Source: Nostoc sp. CHAB 5824 (GTDB taxonomy: Bacteria; Cyanobacteriota; Cyanobacteriia; Cyanobacteriales; Nostocaceae). From it: a stretch of 64,000 nt of DNA. The translations under genes were made by a program, and so were the position numbers. The first letter of the stretch is position 1; each line of letters begins with the position of its first letter. The DNA lies in the NCBI RefSeq assembly GCF_020829665.1, contig NZ_JAIVFT010000003.1, positions 62,001-126,000 on the forward strand, in the 5' to 3' direction. A model generated the notes under the pieces. The model ran no database searches. It had not been told where the DNA came from and saw only the letters and a program-made list of their open reading frames with translations. Shown here in pieces: positions 39,286 through 48,557 of this stretch.

Positions 39286-39764
39286 TGATAAAGATTTTTT
39301 TCTTGATTGCAAGGGGTAGTTTAATTCATGTTACTACCTATGTCAAAAAAACTAAGGTGGCATAGTTGGTTGGAGAAAGACGAGTAGGCAGAGCAGGGGA
39401 AGAATGTCAAAACCAACAGCAATGACCACGAATTTATTTCTATTTATCAGGATGCAAGACTCTCAAAGACTGTCTGTTATTTTTATTAGCCCTTAATAAA
39501 AATAACATCCGAAGATACAAATTCTTAATATGCATGAGTTAACTTTACAACTTCTTTATCATTAGGTAAAGAACACATGCTAGATCAAGTTTTTATTAAA
39601 GTAAAACTACTTATTTAACTCTTAATATAGAGCAAATTATATGGGTTTTTGGACAAATGCAAATCCAGTAATTTCATCCTGTTCTTTCTTCTGAAAGACA
39701 TTACATAATGAATTCAAATTGCATACGAATTTCTCAACAAGGAAAACTATAAGCTTCCAAGATT
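39286..39764. other. AT-rich intergenic region
   Basis: About 480 bases between the divergent anmK and the PEP-CTERM gene. No ORF or RNA gene seen; AAGGAAAAC about 20 bases before the PEP-CTERM start is a weak ribosome site. Confidence 0.4.
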
Positions 39765-40523
39765 ATGTCTATTAAAAAAATTGCTTGCATCGCTGCTCTA
39801 TCTTTAACTGCAATCTCTTCATTTATCTATGCAGGTTCTGCTCAGGCTATTTCCTTCAAGGTGACCACAGGCATTGCAGGCCCTAATGGAGAAACTAACC
39901 AAGGTGCTTATTCTGAGTTTACTCAGCTTCCGGGTACGACAACTATTAACTTCAATAACGGTCAGGCACCAACCACTGGTTTCGCTAAGTACTCATTTGA
40001 AACCGGCCAAAGCAGCAGTGTTAGGTCAGATGTATGGGCACCTGCTGGAGCAAACGGTGAAGTCAATCAGACTAGCTATTTGGCAGTTTTCAACGGTGAT
40101 AAGGTCACAATCAACCTTAACAATTACCTCAATTATTTTGGTATTGACTGGGGAGCTATCAGTGCCAGTAACATTTTCTCCTTCTATAATGGCGATACTC
40201 TGATTAAATCATTTACAACTGAGGACGTTAACCCAGTTGCTCCAATTCGTGCCTCACAGCATGGCGGTGAAGGCAATGGCTACCTTCACTTTTACTCAGA
40301 TAGTAGCAATGATATTTTTAACAAGATTGTCATCACCCAAGCAGGTGGTGGTGGATTTGAAAGCGATAACCATTCTTTCCATTTAGGAACTGACAAATTT
40401 ACAGGTTTTGACCCTAAGTCTGTTCCTGAGCCTAGTGTTACTTTAGGTATGCTGGCTGTAGGTGGTATGTTTTTACGCAAGCGCAGGAACGAGAAGTTGC
40501 AAAGTGTAAGGCAATCTCATTAA
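39765..40523 (+). CDS. PEP-CTERM sorting domain protein
   Basis: 252 residues. Signal peptide MSIKKIACIAALSLTAISSF, then cleavage near SAQAIS. The middle is a secreted beta domain with repeated aromatic/Asn/Gly motifs (NYFGIDWGAISASN; FESDNHSFHLGTD) and no cysteines. C-terminus: SVPEPSVTLGMLAVGGM, then FLRKRRNEKL, a standard exosortase sorting signal. It is probably surface-located. A terminator-like hairpin lies about 130 bases downstream. Confidence 0.87.
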   Translation: MSIKKIACIAALSLTAISSFIYAGSAQAISFKVTTGIAGPNGETNQGAYSEFTQLPGTTTINFNNGQAPTTGFAKYSFETGQSSSVRSDVWAPAGANGEVNQTSYLAVFNGDKVTINLNNYLNYFGIDWGAISASNIFSFYNGDTLIKSFTTEDVNPVAPIRASQHGGEGNGYLHFYSDSSNDIFNKIVITQAGGGGFESDNHSFHLGTDKFTGFDPKSVPEPSVTLGMLAVGGMFLRKRRNEKLQSVRQSH

Positions 40524-40582
40524 ATATACCAATCTTAGCTTAGTAAGATTTTCCTGATTTTCTCTATATCGTAATTTCAGGT

Positions 40583-40790
40583 CCCACGTTCGCATAGCGT
40601 GCTGTAGGCAGGGTTTCCAAACTTCCGACGAAATTTAACATTAAATATAAGTTAGGGCGAGTTTACTTAGGTAACCTCGCCCTAATCCTTTTACCATTTA
40701 TGATCAGTCCTTTTCCTACGGACAACGCAACGCATAGCAAGCTTTTAGAGTAGGCGTCAGGACATGGCAGCTAGCTATGCTCAGGGCTAT
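40583..40790. repeat. Dispersed CGTAGC-type repeats around a hairpin
   Basis: CCCACGTTCGCATAGCGTGC (about 40582-40601) and TCCTACGGACAACGCAACGC (about 40706-40725) are related to the cluster at 3945-4056. They flank the hairpin at 40652-40692. Confidence 0.5.
40652..40692 (+). terminator. Probable terminator after the PEP-CTERM gene
   Basis: TTAGGGCGAG / CTCGCCCTAA 10-base stem with partial inner pairing (GTTTAC/GTAAC), followed by TCCTTTT. Confidence 0.6.
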
Positions 40791-40928
40791 CTTGCTGGAG
40801 GAAAGAAAAGTTGTTAGAAAAGCCCTAAACAATACTCAAATAAGAAATAAAAGGAAAAAGCTAGAAAGCTCATGTCTTAAGAATCGATATGATAGAAAAG
40901 TAGATAAAACTTAAAAAATATTTATCGA

Positions 40929-42344
40929 ATGGTGCTTCAATCATCTGGCTTGTCCAAGGTCAAAGACTCACTAACACAAAAAATCTTCTTAGGTAATGAA
41001 CCTAATGCTGAGTTAATTGCAATTCTCACCGTTTATTTTGTCCAAGGAATTTTAGGCTTATCGCGTCTAGCCGTTAGCTTTTTCCTCAAAGATGAACTGT
41101 TGTTGAGTCCAGTCGAGGTGTCGGCGCTATTGGGAGTTGTCTTCCTACCTTGGATGATCAAGCCGGTGTTTGGTTTTATCTCTGATGGCTTGCCTATATT
41201 TGGCTATCGTCGCCGTCCTTACTTGATTTTATCTGGGATATTGGGAACTGCTTCTTGGGTAAGTCTGGCCACAATAGTTCATACTAGCTGGGCAGCTACA
41301 TTAGCGATCGCTCTTGGTTCTCTCTCTGTCGCTATGAGTGACGTGATAGTTGACTCGCTAGTTGTGGAACGAGCCAGAGGCGAATCCCAAGCAAAAGCCG
41401 GTTCACTACAATCTCTGTGCTGGGGTGCTTCTGCGATCGGAGGTTTAATAACAGCATACTTTAGTGGTCTGCTACTCCAATACTTTACTACCCGTACTGT
41501 CTTTGGAATTACCGCCTTATTTCCTCTCATCGTCTCAGGGGTAGCTTGGTTAATTGCTGAGTCGCCCGTTAGCAAAGATGCTCAAGATAGTAATCACAGC
41601 AACTCTTTACCAATCAAACATCAACTGGGGCAACTACGCCAAGCCATAAGCCAAAAAACAATTTGGCTACCAACGGCATTTATCTTCATCTGGCAAGCTA
41701 CCCCAAATGCTGACTCAGCCTTTTTCTACTTCTCTACCAACGAACTCCACTTTGAGCCAGAATTTCTGGGGCGGGTACACTTAGTAACAAGTTTCGCTTC
41801 TTTAGCAGGTGTTTGGATTTTTCAACGTTTCCTCAAAAGCATCCCTTTCCGCGTCATTTTTGCTTGGAGTACTGTTCTTTCCTCAATTTTGGGGATGACG
41901 ATGCTGTTGTTAGTGACTCACACAAACAGACTGTTAGGTATAGATGACCACTGGTTTAGTTTGGGTGATAGTCTTATTCTCTCTGTGATGGGGAAAATTG
42001 CCTTTATGCAAGTGATGGTTCTAGCAGCAAGGCTTTGCCCCTCTGGTGTGGAAGCGACATTATTTGCTTTGTTAATGTCGGTGTTTAATTCAGCAGGAAC
42101 AGTTTCCCATGCATTTGGGGCATTAATCACCTATTGGCTGGGGATCACCGCAACAAACTTTGAGTCACTTTGGCTATTGGTGGTAATTACTAACCTCAGC
42201 ACGCTGTTACCCCTACCATTTATCAACTGGCTACCTGCTGCTGAAGAACAAACTGAGACACCCAAAGATGGGGAACAAGGGTTTTTGCCAGATTTGATGT
42301 CTGAGTTAGTACTAAGAGAACCAGAGTCGGAAATAGTGGAATAG
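40929..42344 (+). CDS. Folate/biopterin transporter-family MFS protein
   Basis: 471 residues with about twelve membrane segments. The family pattern is clear: VYFVQGILGLSRLAVSFFLK near residue 36, LLGVVFLPWMIKPVFGFISD near 64, then YRRRPYLILSG near 92 and MSDVIVDSLVVERARGE near 136. This is the BT1 family, shared by cyanobacteria, plants and kinetoplastids; the Synechocystis member transports folates. Substrate here is inferred. The gene is followed by the carotenoid oxygenase, 133 bases downstream on the same strand. Confidence 0.88.
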   Translation: MVLQSSGLSKVKDSLTQKIFLGNEPNAELIAILTVYFVQGILGLSRLAVSFFLKDELLLSPVEVSALLGVVFLPWMIKPVFGFISDGLPIFGYRRRPYLILSGILGTASWVSLATIVHTSWAATLAIALGSLSVAMSDVIVDSLVVERARGESQAKAGSLQSLCWGASAIGGLITAYFSGLLLQYFTTRTVFGITALFPLIVSGVAWLIAESPVSKDAQDSNHSNSLPIKHQLGQLRQAISQKTIWLPTAFIFIWQATPNADSAFFYFSTNELHFEPEFLGRVHLVTSFASLAGVWIFQRFLKSIPFRVIFAWSTVLSSILGMTMLLLVTHTNRLLGIDDHWFSLGDSLILSVMGKIAFMQVMVLAARLCPSGVEATLFALLMSVFNSAGTVSHAFGALITYWLGITATNFESLWLLVVITNLSTLLPLPFINWLPAAEEQTETPKDGEQGFLPDLMSELVLREPESEIVE

Positions 42345-42477
42345 TGTAATAAATCTCACGCTAATTCGAGTGAGTGTGCTGCTTTATCGTTGTAGTAAGT
42401 AACGTAGTAAAGCTGCAAATAAATTCTTTTTAACGGCTAGATATTTTCCTGCAAAGTAACAAGAAAAAACAAAGTAT

Positions 42478-43974
42478 ATGCATTTTAAAATTCAAGAAAG
42501 CTTAGTTGCAGAAAAATCCTACACTCGTAGAGACTGGCAAGGAGGATATCAATCTCTGCCCCAAGAGTTTGATTATTGGATTGATGATATAGAAGGAGAA
42601 ATTCCCAGAGAATTACAAGGTAAGCTGTTTAGAAATGGCCCTGGTTTGCTAGATGTGAATGGGCAACCTCTTCATCACCCGTTTGATGGAGATGGGATGA
42701 TTAGCAGAATTACCTTTACCAATGGTCGTGCCCATTTTCGCAATCGCTTTGTCCGCACAACTGGCTATTTGGCAGAGCAAAAAGCGGGAAAAATTCTCTA
42801 TCGCGGTACTTTTGGTACTCAAAAAGCTGGCGGTTGGCTAGCTAATATCTTTGACTTCAAACTCAAAAATATTGCCAATACAAATGTTATCTATTGGGGT
42901 GGTAAACTGCTAGCACTTTGGGAAGGGGCTGAAGCACATCGCCTCGATCCTTATACTCTTGAAACGCTGGGAAATGAATATTTTAATGGTGCTTTGTCAC
43001 CAGGTGAAGCTTTCGCTGCACATCCTCGCGTGGAAAACAATTGTGACCAAGATGGGGGCGCACCTTGCCTGGTAAACTTCTCGATTAAGCCGGGATTATC
43101 TACCACAATTACTATTTTTGAGCTAAACCCAGCGGGTGAAATTGTCAGACAGCACGCTCATACTGTTCCAGGTTTTTGTTTCATTCACGATTTTGTCATT
43201 ACTCCCAATTACTGCATCTTCTTTCAAAATCCTGTCACCTTTAATCCCATACCTTTCGCCTTGGGAATACGTGCGGCGGGAGAATGTATCAAATTTCAAC
43301 CAAATCAGCCAACTCAAATTATAATTATTCCTCGCTTCCCCAAAGAAGGGCAAGAAAAGATAAAAATTCTGGAAACTCAGTCGGGTTTTGTCTTCCACCA
43401 CGTCAATGCTTTTGAGGTAGGAAAGAAAATTTTGATTGACTCGATTTGCTACCAAAATTTACCAGAAGTGGAACCCGAAAGCGATTTTCGACAAGTTGAT
43501 TTTGAGGCAATTTCACCTGGGCAACTCTGGCGATTTTATCTGAATCTAAAGGATGGGACAGTACGGCAGGAATTAATTGATGGCCGTTGTTGTGAATTTC
43601 CAAGCATACATCCGGCGAATGTGGGACGCCCTTATCGATATTTCTATATAGGTGCGGCTCATGCAGAGACTGGTAATGCTCCCTTACAAGCATTGCTGAA
43701 AATTGATTTAGAGTCTGGAGAAAGACAATTTTGGAGTGCTGCACCCCGTGGTTTTGTCGGTGAACCGATTTTTGTCCCACGCCCAGATTCCGAAAAGGAA
43801 GATGATGGTTGGGTATTAGCTTTGGTTTATGATGCTGCCTATCACCGCTCAGATTTGGTAATTTTGGATGCTAATGATTTCTCTAAAGGCGTAATTGCTC
43901 GTCTACATCTGAAGCATCATATCCCCTATGGTCTGCATGGAAGCTTTACTTCTGAGGTTTTTGGGGAAATTTGA
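42478..43974 (+). CDS. Carotenoid cleavage oxygenase
   Basis: 498 residues, the usual length. The four iron-binding His are placed in AHPRVEN (about 181), FIHDFVIT (about 236), FHHVNAFEV (about 303) and GLHGSF (near 490). Opening motifs IPRELQGKLFRNGPG and HHPFDGDGMI are typical of the RPE65/CCD family. Relatives in Nostoc cleave carotenoids or apocarotenoids to retinal or other products; substrate choice cannot be read here. Its stop is only four bases from the convergent stop of kdpD. Confidence 0.92.
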   Translation: MHFKIQESLVAEKSYTRRDWQGGYQSLPQEFDYWIDDIEGEIPRELQGKLFRNGPGLLDVNGQPLHHPFDGDGMISRITFTNGRAHFRNRFVRTTGYLAEQKAGKILYRGTFGTQKAGGWLANIFDFKLKNIANTNVIYWGGKLLALWEGAEAHRLDPYTLETLGNEYFNGALSPGEAFAAHPRVENNCDQDGGAPCLVNFSIKPGLSTTITIFELNPAGEIVRQHAHTVPGFCFIHDFVITPNYCIFFQNPVTFNPIPFALGIRAAGECIKFQPNQPTQIIIIPRFPKEGQEKIKILETQSGFVFHHVNAFEVGKKILIDSICYQNLPEVEPESDFRQVDFEAISPGQLWRFYLNLKDGTVRQELIDGRCCEFPSIHPANVGRPYRYFYIGAAHAETGNAPLQALLKIDLESGERQFWSAAPRGFVGEPIFVPRPDSEKEDDGWVLALVYDAAYHRSDLVILDANDFSKGVIARLHLKHHIPYGLHGSFTSEVFGEI

Positions 43975-43978
43975 TCCC

Positions 43979-45163
43979 CTATTTGGGTGAAACCATTTTT
44001 TCGCTGGCAATAATATGTAAATCGATGTTTTTGAGCAAGCGCACTAATTTTTGCGTCAAAGATCCTTTGAGGAGCATTTGCCAGCGGGATCGCTGACTCT
44101 CTCCGATTACAATTTGAGTGATCCGATATTTCTCAGCAACTTCAGCGATCGCATTAGCTATGTTACTGTTGGTAACACGAATAAAAGTACCTTCAAATTC
44201 ATTACAGAGTTTCTCACAAGTGTGGATGTGTAAGCTTTCTTCCTTGGTGAGGAAGCGTTCTGGATCGGCGACAAACAAGCTATAAAGCGGTGCGTTCATA
44301 TAGCTAGCTAACCTTGCACCCCGGCGTAACAGCTGCACTGAGTTGGGATAAGTGGATACACACACCAAAACCCGCTCGTGAATATTACAAAATTGCCCGT
44401 TGGGGGAAGTAGCGATCGCATTTCCTTCCACGTTGTCTGCTACTTCGCGCAAAGCCAACTCCCGCAAAGCAATCAGGTTACGGCGTTGGAAAAAATTATT
44501 GAGAGATTGTTGGATTTTTTCCGGTGCGTAAATCTTGCCTTCTAATAACCTTTCTTGTAATGTTTCCGGCGTAACATCTATTACCACTATTTCATCTGCT
44601 TCATCCAGAATCCTGTCAGGAACACGCTCACGGACGACTACACCTGTAATTCTGGCTACTAAGTCATTGAGACTTTCCAAATGTTGGACATTCATTGTGG
44701 AGTAGACATCAATACCTGCTGCCAAAACTACTTCTACATCTTCGTAGCGTTTTTCGCGTGGGGAACCAGGGACATTGGTATGGGCAAGTTCATCGATTAA
44801 GACTAATTGGGGCGTAGACGCAAAGCGGCTTGTCGCCAGACATCGCTTTAAAATAGCATCTGTATCCATATCCGTCAGCGTCAACTCACCGCGAGGATAT
44901 TGCTTACGGGGTACAATCTCTAGTCCCTCTCCCTTCTCAGCTGTCTCCTTGCGTCCGTGAGTTTCCAATAGCCCAACGACGACATCGATTCCTTCGTGTT
45001 TAAGTGCGTGTCCCTCTTCCAGCATTCGGTAGGTTTTGCCTACTCCTGGAGCCATGCCAATAAATATTTTATGCTTGCCCCGCCGTCGTCCCGGATAAAG
45101 CGAGTAACTTCCAGAATTTAAAGGTGCAGTGCCAGCCGAACCAGTATTACTATTATCTGACAT
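43979..45163 (-). CDS. kdpD: Short KdpD: sensor half only, no histidine kinase
   Basis: 394 residues. The KdpD N-terminal domain is complete: IFIGMAPGVGKTYRMLEEGH (Walker A), GLLETHGRKET, LVLIDELAHTN (Walker B) and DVYSTMNVQHLESLND, followed by a Usp domain (about residues 250-385; ending LVRLLKNIDLHIIA). Enterobacterial KdpD continues for another ~500 residues with four membrane helices and a histidine kinase; those are absent, and no second ORF encodes them nearby. A truncated KdpD of this kind is known in Anabaena. It is the last gene of the kdp operon. Confidence 0.92.
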   Translation of the reverse strand: MSDNSNTGSAGTAPLNSGSYSLYPGRRRGKHKIFIGMAPGVGKTYRMLEEGHALKHEGIDVVVGLLETHGRKETAEKGEGLEIVPRKQYPRGELTLTDMDTDAILKRCLATSRFASTPQLVLIDELAHTNVPGSPREKRYEDVEVVLAAGIDVYSTMNVQHLESLNDLVARITGVVVRERVPDRILDEADEIVVIDVTPETLQERLLEGKIYAPEKIQQSLNNFFQRRNLIALRELALREVADNVEGNAIATSPNGQFCNIHERVLVCVSTYPNSVQLLRRGARLASYMNAPLYSLFVADPERFLTKEESLHIHTCEKLCNEFEGTFIRVTNSNIANAIAEVAEKYRITQIVIGESQRSRWQMLLKGSLTQKLVRLLKNIDLHIIASEKMVSPK

Positions 45164-45245
45164 TAGACCTCTTGCATGGATATTTTAAAACAAGAATCTT
45201 ATGGCTCACGTAGAGGCGTAGAGAGTAACGAAAAAGTTATCTATT

Positions 45246-45288
45246 TATTCCTAACTCCTAACTCCTAACTTTTAACTCCCCACTCCCC
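45246..45288. repeat. Short tandem repeat CCTAACT
   Basis: CCTAACTCCTAACTCCTAAC TTTTAACTCCCCACTCCCC between kdpC and kdpD. Related AGTTAGG units occur at 48358-48392 between kdpA and kdpB. Confidence 0.8.
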
Positions 45289-45290
45289 AT

Positions 45291-45893
45291 TTACTGATTT
45301 TGCTGACGATTAAAATCTTGCAAGTCAAGAGCATAATTCAATCGGAGAACATTGACTCCTGGTTCGCCAAAAATCCATAAAAATCTGCCATCAGTATACC
45401 TATTAATTAAACGTAGGATTTCCTCTTCTTTTACTCCCCGCGCACCAGCAACCCGCGTCAATTGCTGCCGTGCTGCTTTGAAGGAAATATGTGGATCTAA
45501 ACCAGAAGCAGACGTATAAATTATATCAGCGATCGGTTGAAGATTTTCGTCTCGCAATTGATTTGCCTGTTCTAGAATTCGGTTGAGTAATTCTGGATTG
45601 CTAGCAGCGAGATTACTGGCTCCAGATATACCAGTTGGCTTGCCTTTTTTGCCTTGGCTATATCTAACTGTACTGGGACGAGGATGGAAATATCGCTCAG
45701 ATGTAAACACTTGACCAATCAAAGCCGAACCAATTGGTTCATTATTTAAATTCAGCACAATGCTGCCATTCGCTTGATAGGGCAAAAAAACTTGACCCAC
45801 TACAAGGATTATTAGAGGATAGATGATTGCAGTCAACAACCAAAGCATTAGAGTTATAAAAATTGCTCTGATAGTTTCTCGAATAATAGCCAT
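45291..45893 (-). CDS. kdpC: Potassium-transporting ATPase subunit KdpC
   Basis: 200 residues. N-terminal membrane helix (LMLWLLTAIIYPLIILVVGQ), then the conserved GSALIGQVFTSERYFHPRPS, GASNLAASNPELL, ASGLDPHISFKAARQQ and FGEPGVNVLRLNYAL. KdpC stabilises the complex and helps ATP binding. It lies 27 bases after kdpG and 127 before kdpD. Confidence 0.95.
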   Translation of the reverse strand: MAIIRETIRAIFITLMLWLLTAIIYPLIILVVGQVFLPYQANGSIVLNLNNEPIGSALIGQVFTSERYFHPRPSTVRYSQGKKGKPTGISGASNLAASNPELLNRILEQANQLRDENLQPIADIIYTSASGLDPHISFKAARQQLTRVAGARGVKEEEILRLINRYTDGRFLWIFGEPGVNVLRLNYALDLQDFNRQQNQ

Positions 45894-45920
45894 AAAAAGT
45901 TTTCCAATTACTACTAAGAT

Positions 45921-46145
45921 TTAATTTTTAATTTTTAATTTTAATTCTTTTGCCCAATCAGAACAATATTCAAAGATGCTGTTAGCAACAGCATAAATAA
46001 TTGGGGCAATTACCACATTCAAGCACAGCAAGATAAAAATAGCGAGTGGGAGGTGATGTTTACGCCATTGCGACCAAACAAAGGATATTGCCTGCATCAC
46101 ATCTATCAACTGAAACTTTTCCCAAGCATTGACCTGTTTATTCAT
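45921..46145 (-). CDS. kdpG: Small membrane protein KdpG of the cyanobacterial kdp operon
   Basis: 74 residues with one membrane helix (PLAIFILLCLNVVIAPIIYAV, about 33-53). N-terminus NAWEKFQLIDVMQAISFVWS QW is amphipathic; the C-terminus is charged. It occupies the position between kdpB and kdpC. Anabaena operons carry an extra gene, kdpG, at this place, so the name rests on position and size. It is not KdpF, which is only about 30 residues and sits before kdpA. Confidence 0.8.
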   Translation of the reverse strand: MNKQVNAWEKFQLIDVMQAISFVWSQWRKHHLPLAIFILLCLNVVIAPIIYAVANSIFEYCSDWAKELKLKIKN

Positions 46146-46245
46146 ATTCTTCTTTTTCCTTCTCTCAACAGCTAAAAGTAAAATGTTTATTATTTTACTT
46201 TGGTCAAGATGCGCTCGCTTCGCAGCGTTTTTACTTATGCTATCC

Positions 46246-48351
46246 TTAAGCCAAGCCTACAATTGTAATCAGTATATCTATCAACTTAATGGCGATAAAC
46301 GGCGCAATCACCCCACCTAAGCCATAAATTAAGATATTGCGTTGGAGTAGCTGATTAGCTGTCAGCGGTCTAAACCGCACACCTTTCAATGCCAAAGGAA
46401 TCAAAGCGGGAATAATCAAAGCATTATAAATCAGTGCTGATAGGACAGCAGAATTAGGGCTAGTCAAATTCATAATATTCAAGCTTTGCAAATTAGCAGC
46501 GACAAATATCACTGGGATAATCGCAAAGTATTTAGCAATATCATTAGCGATAGAAAACGTCGTCAATGCTCCGCGAGTAATCAACAATTGTTTGCCAATG
46601 CTAACCATATCGATCAGCTTTGTGGGATCGGAGTCCAAATCGACCATGTTGGCGGCTTCTTTTGCAGCTTGCGTCCCTGTATTCATTGCAACGCCGACGT
46701 TAGCTTGAGCTAATGCTGGGGCATCGTTAGTTCCATCTCCCGTCATGGCAACTAGTTTGCCTGCTGCTTGTTCCTTTTTAATGACGCTGATTTTGTCTTC
46801 TGGTGTGGCTTCGGCGATGAAGTCATCAACCCCGGCTTCTCTGGCAATGACAGAAGCTGTAATGCGGTTGTCTCCAGTTAGCATGATGGTACGTACTCCC
46901 ATCCGTCGCAGTTGCTCAAAGCGATCGCGGATACCAGGTTTAACTATATCTTTGAGATAAACAACTCCATAGATTTCGTTATCTAGACTGACTGCTAGAG
47001 GTGTACCGCCCAGGCGAGAAACTCGTTCGTAGGCAGCATCCAATTCTGGTGTATCGCGTCCGTTGCGGGAACGGACAAATCCTTTAATGGCTTCTACTGC
47101 TCCTTTTCTGACCTCATACCCACCAGGCAAGTTAGTGCCACTCATGCGTGTTTTGGCGGAAAAATCAACTCCTTCTGCCTGGTTGGAGTCAAAATCAAAC
47201 CGTGCTACTAACTTTTCTGCCAATCGCACAATAGATTTACCTTCTGGTGTATTGTCAAAGACACTAGCCGCCCACGCAACATTAGCAATTTCTGACATTG
47301 AATGACCGTTGATCGGAATAAACTCTTCCGCCAAACGGTTGCCGAGGGTAATTGTACCTGTCTTGTCGAGAACTAAAGTGTTGACATCACCACAGGCTTC
47401 GACTGCTCGTCCTGAGGTGGCAATGACGTTAAATTGGGCAACTCGATCCATACCAGCAATACCGATGGTACTTAGTAAGCCGCCAATGGTCGTAGGAATT
47501 AACGCCACTAATAGGGCAATTAAAATTGGCACGCTGACTGGACTGTTGACATAGTAAGCAAGTGCGGGCAAGGTTACCACGACTAATAAAAACACTAAGC
47601 TTAGAACTGCCAGCAATACTGTCAGGGCAATTTCATTGGGTGTTTTGCTGCGTTCTGTCCCTTCCAGCAAGGCAATCATCCGGTCAATGAAACCTTTACC
47701 TGGGTCAGATGTGATGCGGATAATTAGCTCATCTGAAATAATCCGCGTCCCACCAGTGATGGAACTAGCAACGTCGGAGCCTGATTCTTTTAATACTGGT
47801 GCAGATTCCCCAGTAATTGCTGATTCATCCACTGAGGCGACACCCATGATTACTTCGCCATCGGCGGGGATAATATCCCCAGCAATGACGTAGATGGTAT
47901 CGCCTTGTTTGAGGCTGGTGGATGAAACTTCATTAAGTGTGCCGTCGAGAGCAAGTTTTTTCGCGATCGTCTCTGATTTCCTTAATCGCAAAGCATCGGC
48001 TTGGGCTTTACCCCGTCCTTCTGCAACTGCTTCGGCAAAATTAGCAAACCAAACTGTAAAGAATAAAATCCCCGATAAGAAGCCGTTGAAAAGTTGCGGT
48101 TTTTTTTGGAGGGCTGGGCCAAATAGGTTGGGATCAATTGTTAACAATAAGGTAATGATTGTCCCCACCCAAACCACAAACATCACTGGATTTTTGATTG
48201 CATACTTAGGGTTGAGCTTGACAAAAGCATCTCTCATTGCCCTTAAGTACAGCCACTTATTACTTGTCCTGGCCTTTTTACGTGCTTGGCGGCGATCGCC
48301 AGAACGAAAATTTGGGCGTCTAGCTTTGGAGTTAGTTGCCACTTGATTCAT
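46246..48351 (-). CDS. kdpB: Potassium-transporting P-type ATPase subunit KdpB
   Basis: 701 residues. P-type ATPase landmarks: [10 protein letters not shown] (A domain), [13 protein letters not shown] (phosphorylation Asp), [16 protein letters not shown] and [20 protein letters not shown]. Several membrane helices, including [22 protein letters not shown] in the M4 region. KdpB drives K+ import by KdpA at the plasma membrane. The N-terminus has a basic extension ([14 protein letters not shown]). Confidence 0.97.
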   Translation of the reverse strand: MNQVATNSKARRPNFRSGDRRQARKKARTSNKWLYLRAMRDAFVKLNPKYAIKNPVMFVVWVGTIITLLLTIDPNLFGPALQKKPQLFNGFLSGILFFTVWFANFAEAVAEGRGKAQADALRLRKSETIAKKLALDGTLNEVSSTSLKQGDTIYVIAGDIIPADGEVIMGVASVDESAITGESAPVLKESGSDVASSITGGTRIISDELIIRITSDPGKGFIDRMIALLEGTERSKTPNEIALTVLLAVLSLVFLLVVVTLPALAYYVNSPVSVPILIALLVALIPTTIGGLLSTIGIAGMDRVAQFNVIATSGRAVEACGDVNTLVLDKTGTITLGNRLAEEFIPINGHSMSEIANVAWAASVFDNTPEGKSIVRLAEKLVARFDFDSNQAEGVDFSAKTRMSGTNLPGGYEVRKGAVEAIKGFVRSRNGRDTPELDAAYERVSRLGGTPLAVSLDNEIYGVVYLKDIVKPGIRDRFEQLRRMGVRTIMLTGDNRITASVIAREAGVDDFIAEATPEDKISVIKKEQAAGKLVAMTGDGTNDAPALAQANVGVAMNTGTQAAKEAANMVDLDSDPTKLIDMVSIGKQLLITRGALTTFSIANDIAKYFAIIPVIFVAANLQSLNIMNLTSPNSAVLSALIYNALIIPALIPLALKGVRFRPLTANQLLQRNILIYGLGGVIAPFIAIKLIDILITIVGLA

Positions 48352-48357
48352 AAATAA

Positions 48358-48392
48358 AGTTAGGAGTTAAAAGTTAGGAGTTATTAGGAGCT
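48358..48392. repeat. Short tandem repeat AGTTAGG
   Basis: AAAGTTAGGAGTTAAAAGTT AGGAGTTATTAGGAG upstream of kdpB. Confidence 0.75.
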
Positions 48393-48417
48393 TCCAATAA
48401 AAAACAGATCCAACCTG

Positions 48418-48480
48418 TAGGGTGCGTTACTAACGCACCATTTGATGAAGGTGTATTAAGCGATCGCTAACACACCCTAC
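48418..48480. mobile_element. MITE-like inverted element between kdpA and kdpB
   Basis: 63 bases with ends GTAGGGTGCGTTA and TAACACACCCTAC (one mismatch), an inner palindrome GCGTTACTAACGC and a HIP1 site. It lies in the middle of an operon. Confidence 0.6.
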
Positions 48481-48557
48481 GAAACTACGAAGCCGGATAA
48501 TTTATTTTTTAGTATTCTCTTATATTCCAAACTTATAACTCATAACTCATAAATTTT

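Noticed and set aside
46486..48346. Five plus-strand ORFs opposite kdpB
   Set aside because: Antisense shadows of kdpB.
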